Shown here in pieces: positions 61,401-64,000 of a stretch of 64,000 nt of DNA. The translations under genes were made by a program, and so were the position numbers. The DNA lies in NCBI GenBank assembly GCA_963784995.1, contig CAWATZ010000013.1:1302001-1366000 (forward strand). The letters are read 5' to 3'. The notes beneath the pieces are model-generated. The model made no database searches. It had not been told where the DNA came from and saw only the letters and a program-made list of their open reading frames with translations. How positions within the stretch are numbered: position 1 is the stretch's first letter; each line of letters opens with the position of its first letter. Source of the DNA: CAWATZ01 sp963784995 (lineage in GTDB: Bacteria > Planctomycetota > Planctomycetia > Gemmatales > Gemmataceae).

Positions 61401-63317
61401 TCACTGCGATCCGACGCGCTGATACCCCCGTTCGGTCAGCTCGCGTGCCTCGGCTTCTCCGGCGCTGAGCCGCCAGTAACGATCGACCGGTAAAGCGTGC
61501 CACGACTGCTCCTTCCCCGATGGCCAGACCACCGTGAGCCGTTCGACCTGGCGCGCTTCGCCCAGGCCGATCAGGTGCCGGCGGTCGCCCGAGGAGAGAT
61601 AGCTGCCTCCTCCCCTGGCGAAGAAGGTCAGGCGGCGGTTGGCAGCTTCAACTGTCAGTCGAGCGCCCACCAGGTCGGCATGGTCCTTGTCGCTCAACAG
61701 CACGCCGATCCAGTGATGCCCGGTCACCGTCTCATTGCGGAGCAGGGTGACCGGCTCGTTGAGGTGGCTGATCACCAGGTCCGGCCGGCCGTCGTTATCA
61801 AGGTCGCCGATGGCCAGGCCGCGCCCCTGATGCTGGGCCTGGAAGTAGGGTCCGCCCGCGCCCGTGGCCGGCTCGAAGCGGACCGCTTCCTTCCCCTTGC
61901 GTCCCTGGTTGCGCAGCAGCAGGGGAAGCTGCCGCACCCCGCCACCGCGGGGTTGGCGGACCACGTGGCCATTGGCGATGACGATGTCCTGCCAGCCGTC
62001 GCTGTCGAGGTCCACGAAGCCAGTCCCGAAGCCGACGTACTGCCGGCCCAGGGCGGCCAGGCCGGCCGCCTGGCTGTCGTACCGGAAGAGCGGCGGGTTG
62101 CCGGCCTGCCGGTTGCGGTAGAGGGCGTGCAGCTCGTGCTGGTAATTGGTGACCAGCAAGGAGGGCCGGCCGCTGTGGTCGTAGTCGGCCGCATCGACCC
62201 CCATGCTGCCGTTGGGCAAGCCGTTCTCATCGGTCGCCACCCCCGATAGGTGGGCCGTGTCCTCGAATTGGAGCTTGCCCCGTTCGCTGCGGTTGACGTA
62301 GAGGAACTTGTCCGTGGTGTCGTTGGCGACGTAAATGTCGGGCTTGCCGTCGCCGGTGACGTCCACCAGGAGCACGCCCAGCCCCTTGCCGAAGTCGCGC
62401 TCGTGATCGGTCTCGCGCAAGAGCTTCCTGGCCTCGGCGCTCAGGAACGTCAGCTCCTCATAGTCGCGTTGCTGGCGCTCGGTATGCAGGCCGGCCGAGC
62501 GGGTGACGTCGGTGAAGGTGCCGTCGCCGTTGTTGCGGTACAGGGCATGGGGCAGCGCCTCGAACTGCTTGGGCGAACAGATGTCGCGCGGGACATCTCG
62601 ACTGTACCCCTCGCAGGTCGGGTTGTTCTTCAGCGACCAATCGACGTACTGGCAGACGTACAGTTCCGGCCAACCGTCGCCGTCGAGGTCGCCCCAGGCA
62701 GCGCTGGTGCTCCAGAAAGGTTTGCCCAGCAGCCCTGCCTCGCGGGTCACCTCGAGGAAGCGTCGCCCCCCCTTGCCGTCGGAGACGTTGCGGAAGAGGG
62801 CCAGCCGGCCGTACCCGGTCACCAGCAGGTCCGGCCAGCCGTCTCGGTTATAGTCGGCGACGGCGCAGCCGTGGCTGCAGAACGCGATGTCACCCAGCCC
62901 GACCTCGCCGGTGACGTCGCGAAACTTCCAGCCGCCCAGGTTCCGATACAGCTTGCAGGGGTGGCCCTTGATCTGGTCCTGCTTGGGGCCGGCGAAGTAG
63001 CCGCCGCCCGGGAGGAACAGGTCGAGCAAGCCGTCGCCGTCGTAATCGATCAGCCCCACGCCGCCCCCGAGCGATTCCAGGATGGCGTAGTGGTTGGCCT
63101 CCTGGCCGTTGTGGTAGGTGAAATCGACGCCCGCTTGCTCCGTCACGTCGCGAAAGGAGATCGGGCCGGCAACGGCCCGATCCTCCGGCTGATCCGGGGA
63201 ACGCGGCGTGGAGTGCGGCAGAAACGAGACGCCGGCCCAGACGGCAAGGGCGAGCAGGGCTCCGGTCGCCAGCAAGGCAAGCAGCCACTTGGTGATGGAT
63301 TGGGTCCTCTCCGCCAT
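61401..63317 (-). CDS. CRTAC1-type FG-GAP/VCBS repeat protein with ASPIC/UnbV domain
   Basis: 638 residues. GGAGAAG lies 3 bases upstream of ATG 63317; a longer frame to 63467 would translate palindrome P1 and is rejected. An N-terminal membrane anchor or signal ('WLLALLATGALLALAVWAG') is followed by FG-GAP/VCBS blades with calcium-type loops: 'DYDGDGLLDLFLPGGG', 'DYNRDGWPDLLVTGYG', 'DLDGDGWPELYVCQYV', 'DVTGDGKPDIYVAND', 'DLDSDGWQDIVIANGH' and 'DLDNDGRPDLVISHLN'. The C-terminal ASPIC/UnbV part has 'RRHLIGLGEARQVERLTVVW'. It is a surface beta-propeller of unknown ligand, common in planctomycetes. The next gene upstream is 170 bases away. Confidence 0.9.
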   Translation of the reverse strand: MAERTQSITKWLLALLATGALLALAVWAGVSFLPHSTPRSPDQPEDRAVAGPISFRDVTEQAGVDFTYHNGQEANHYAILESLGGGVGLIDYDGDGLLDLFLPGGGYFAGPKQDQIKGHPCKLYRNLGGWKFRDVTGEVGLGDIAFCSHGCAVADYNRDGWPDLLVTGYGRLALFRNVSDGKGGRRFLEVTREAGLLGKPFWSTSAAWGDLDGDGWPELYVCQYVDWSLKNNPTCEGYSRDVPRDICSPKQFEALPHALYRNNGDGTFTDVTRSAGLHTERQQRDYEELTFLSAEARKLLRETDHERDFGKGLGVLLVDVTGDGKPDIYVANDTTDKFLYVNRSERGKLQFEDTAHLSGVATDENGLPNGSMGVDAADYDHSGRPSLLVTNYQHELHALYRNRQAGNPPLFRYDSQAAGLAALGRQYVGFGTGFVDLDSDGWQDIVIANGHVVRQPRGGGVRQLPLLLRNQGRKGKEAVRFEPATGAGGPYFQAQHQGRGLAIGDLDNDGRPDLVISHLNEPVTLLRNETVTGHHWIGVLLSDKDHADLVGARLTVEAANRRLTFFARGGGSYLSSGDRRHLIGLGEARQVERLTVVWPSGKEQSWHALPVDRYWRLSAGEAEARELTERGYQRVGSQ

Positions 63318-63350
63318 TCGCTTCTCCCACCCAAGGCGATGCCCTCCACA

Positions 63351-63477
63351 CCCAGGGCGGTGCCCTGGGCTATCCTGTTGCGCCCCTTCGGGGCGGAAAA
63401 CCTGGTCTTTCGCCCCGAAGGGGCGCAACACGATAGCCTGGGGCATCGCCCCAGGTGTCGAGGGCATCGCCCTGGGT
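63351..63477. repeat. Intergenic palindrome, family P1 (copy 3, with extra right end)
   Basis: CCCAGGGCGGTGCCCTGGGC, TATCCTGTTGCGCCCCTTCG and the inverse arm, followed by CATCGCCCCAGG and a second CATCGCCCTGGG. The right arm is partly duplicated. It separates the CRTAC1 gene from the small secreted protein. Confidence 0.88.
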
Positions 63478-63484
63478 CAGGGCC

Positions 63485-63874
63485 TCACTTCTCTTTCTCC
63501 GCTCGCTGCTTGCGCAGGATCAGGATGAAGGAGCCGCTCGACTCGCCGCGTCCCTTGCCATCCCCCTTGACGTCATTCAGCGAGATGCAGAGGTAATCCT
63601 GGCCGTGGACGTAGACGCCAGCGTACTCGTGTTCGCCCTTGGCCTTGAGGGTCTGATTTGGGCCGAACATCAGCTTGAGGGAGCGTTTCTTACCCTCGCT
63701 CTCGTAACTGAGGGTACTGTCGGCGACGGTGGCCAGTTGTTGCTCCCAGGCGTTGTTGCGTCTGCCGCCTTCTTCAGCGTAGACGATCCGCCATTTCCCG
63801 GCGACGTTGGGCGCCGCTTCCTTCTTTTCCTCCGCACCAGCGAGGACCAAAGTTACCATGAGCAGCTGGATCAT
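63485..63874 (-). CDS. Small secreted protein of unknown function
   Basis: 129 residues from ATG 63874 (GAGGG 5 bases upstream); ATG 63886 is an alternative. A short hydrophobic signal ('MIQLLMVTLVLAGA') precedes an acidic, beta-rich chain with 'VAGKWRIVYAEEGGRRNNAW' near the start and 'GSFILILRKQRAEKEK' at the end. 'G-x-W-x-(I/V)' at the mature N-terminus and a length near 110 recall the planctomycete TIGR03067-like or lipocalin-like secreted proteins, but the match is weak. It lies next to the CRTAC1 gene on the same strand. Confidence 0.65.
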   Translation of the reverse strand: MIQLLMVTLVLAGAEEKKEAAPNVAGKWRIVYAEEGGRRNNAWEQQLATVADSTLSYESEGKKRSLKLMFGPNQTLKAKGEHEYAGVYVHGQDYLCISLNDVKGDGKGRGESSGSFILILRKQRAEKEK

Positions 63875-63970
63875 CGGAGCCCTCATTCGGCCTGAATGAA
63901 CAAAGCCCGCCGAGGTGAACCAGGCCGTCCTTCAAGCGGCGGGCAACCACACTTCCGCTCCCAGAGTAGC

Positions 63971-63989
63971 CATCACGCTCCGCGTGATG
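63971..63989. repeat. Short palindrome at the window edge
   Basis: CATCACGCTCCGCGTGATG is a perfect eight-pair hairpin with a three-base loop. With no downstream context, it may be part of another intergenic palindrome. No gene is supported in 63890-64000. Confidence 0.6.
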
Positions 63990-64000
63990 AGGGTTCATCA

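Noticed and set aside
63318..63467. Longer start for the CRTAC1 protein
   Set aside because: It would translate palindrome P1; ATG 63317 is followed by a good membrane anchor and preceded by GGAGAAG.

Overview
The window looks like a high-G+C chromosomal segment of a planctomycete, probably of the Gemmataceae type. The evidence is the C-terminus of a DUF1559-type protein (H-X9-DG family), exoproteins that begin with the planctomycete 'L-x-x-LE-x-R' N-terminal motif (LDRLEDR, LEALEER), a CRTAC1/UnbV FG-GAP protein, a sialate O-acetylesterase, a Tat-exported Gfo/Idh/MocA oxidoreductase, a glycine-rich RRM protein, and many intergenic palindromes.

Layout. 1-4.6 kb: end of a DUF1559 gene, then a tightly coupled ABC-2 exporter operon (ATPase-permease-ATPase-permease). 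4.8-6.2 kb: exported oxidoreductase. 6.2-6.4 kb: MITE-like element. 6.9-26.1 kb: one giant exoprotein gene made of an N-terminal leader, a Gly-rich linker, about 19 PKD-like repeats, RHS/YD repeats including 46 near-identical 138-bp units, an RHS core, and a C-terminal tip ending in a cytidine-deaminase-like fold. An Imm1-like immunity gene follows. 26.6-27.4 kb: an ORF-less group II intron-like RNA. 27.6-37.7 kb: a second RHS protein lacking leader and PKD region, ending in a methyltransferase-like tip, with an overlapping small gene as candidate immunity protein. 38.3-40.2 kb: duplicated spacer, a remnant of a third cassette, and a REP-flanked RAYT transposase. 40.4-46.7 kb: a zinc-ribbon/beta-sandwich membrane protein, a membrane FHA protein and a zinc-ribbon HEAT-repeat protein. 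47.0-57.9 kb: housekeeping genes (compact SecA, RRM protein, HpcH/HpaI aldolase, purine nucleoside phosphorylase, MetRS, S18, dTDP-4-dehydrorhamnose reductase-like, ArsR-like, HNH-AP2 endonuclease) and tRNA-Thr(CGT). 58-64 kb: exported lipase-like protein, sialate O-acetylesterase, CRTAC1 protein and a small secreted protein.

How it fits together. The centre of the window is a two-and-a-half-cassette polymorphic-toxin locus. RHS1-deaminase-Imm1 is followed by RHS2-methyltransferase-like tip-immunity candidate, then a decayed third copy. A shared spacer of about 400 bp separates the cassettes, so they probably arose by duplication, and their long homologous RHS bodies could allow tip exchange. 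Tips and immunity genes are visibly less G+C-rich than the RHS bodies.

Caution. Many genes carry single-base frameshifts, including one in a G7 homopolymer, and compensating pairs occur. This fits residual indels in a long-read assembly better than wholesale gene decay. Frameshifted genes are therefore reported as single loci with the break positions given.
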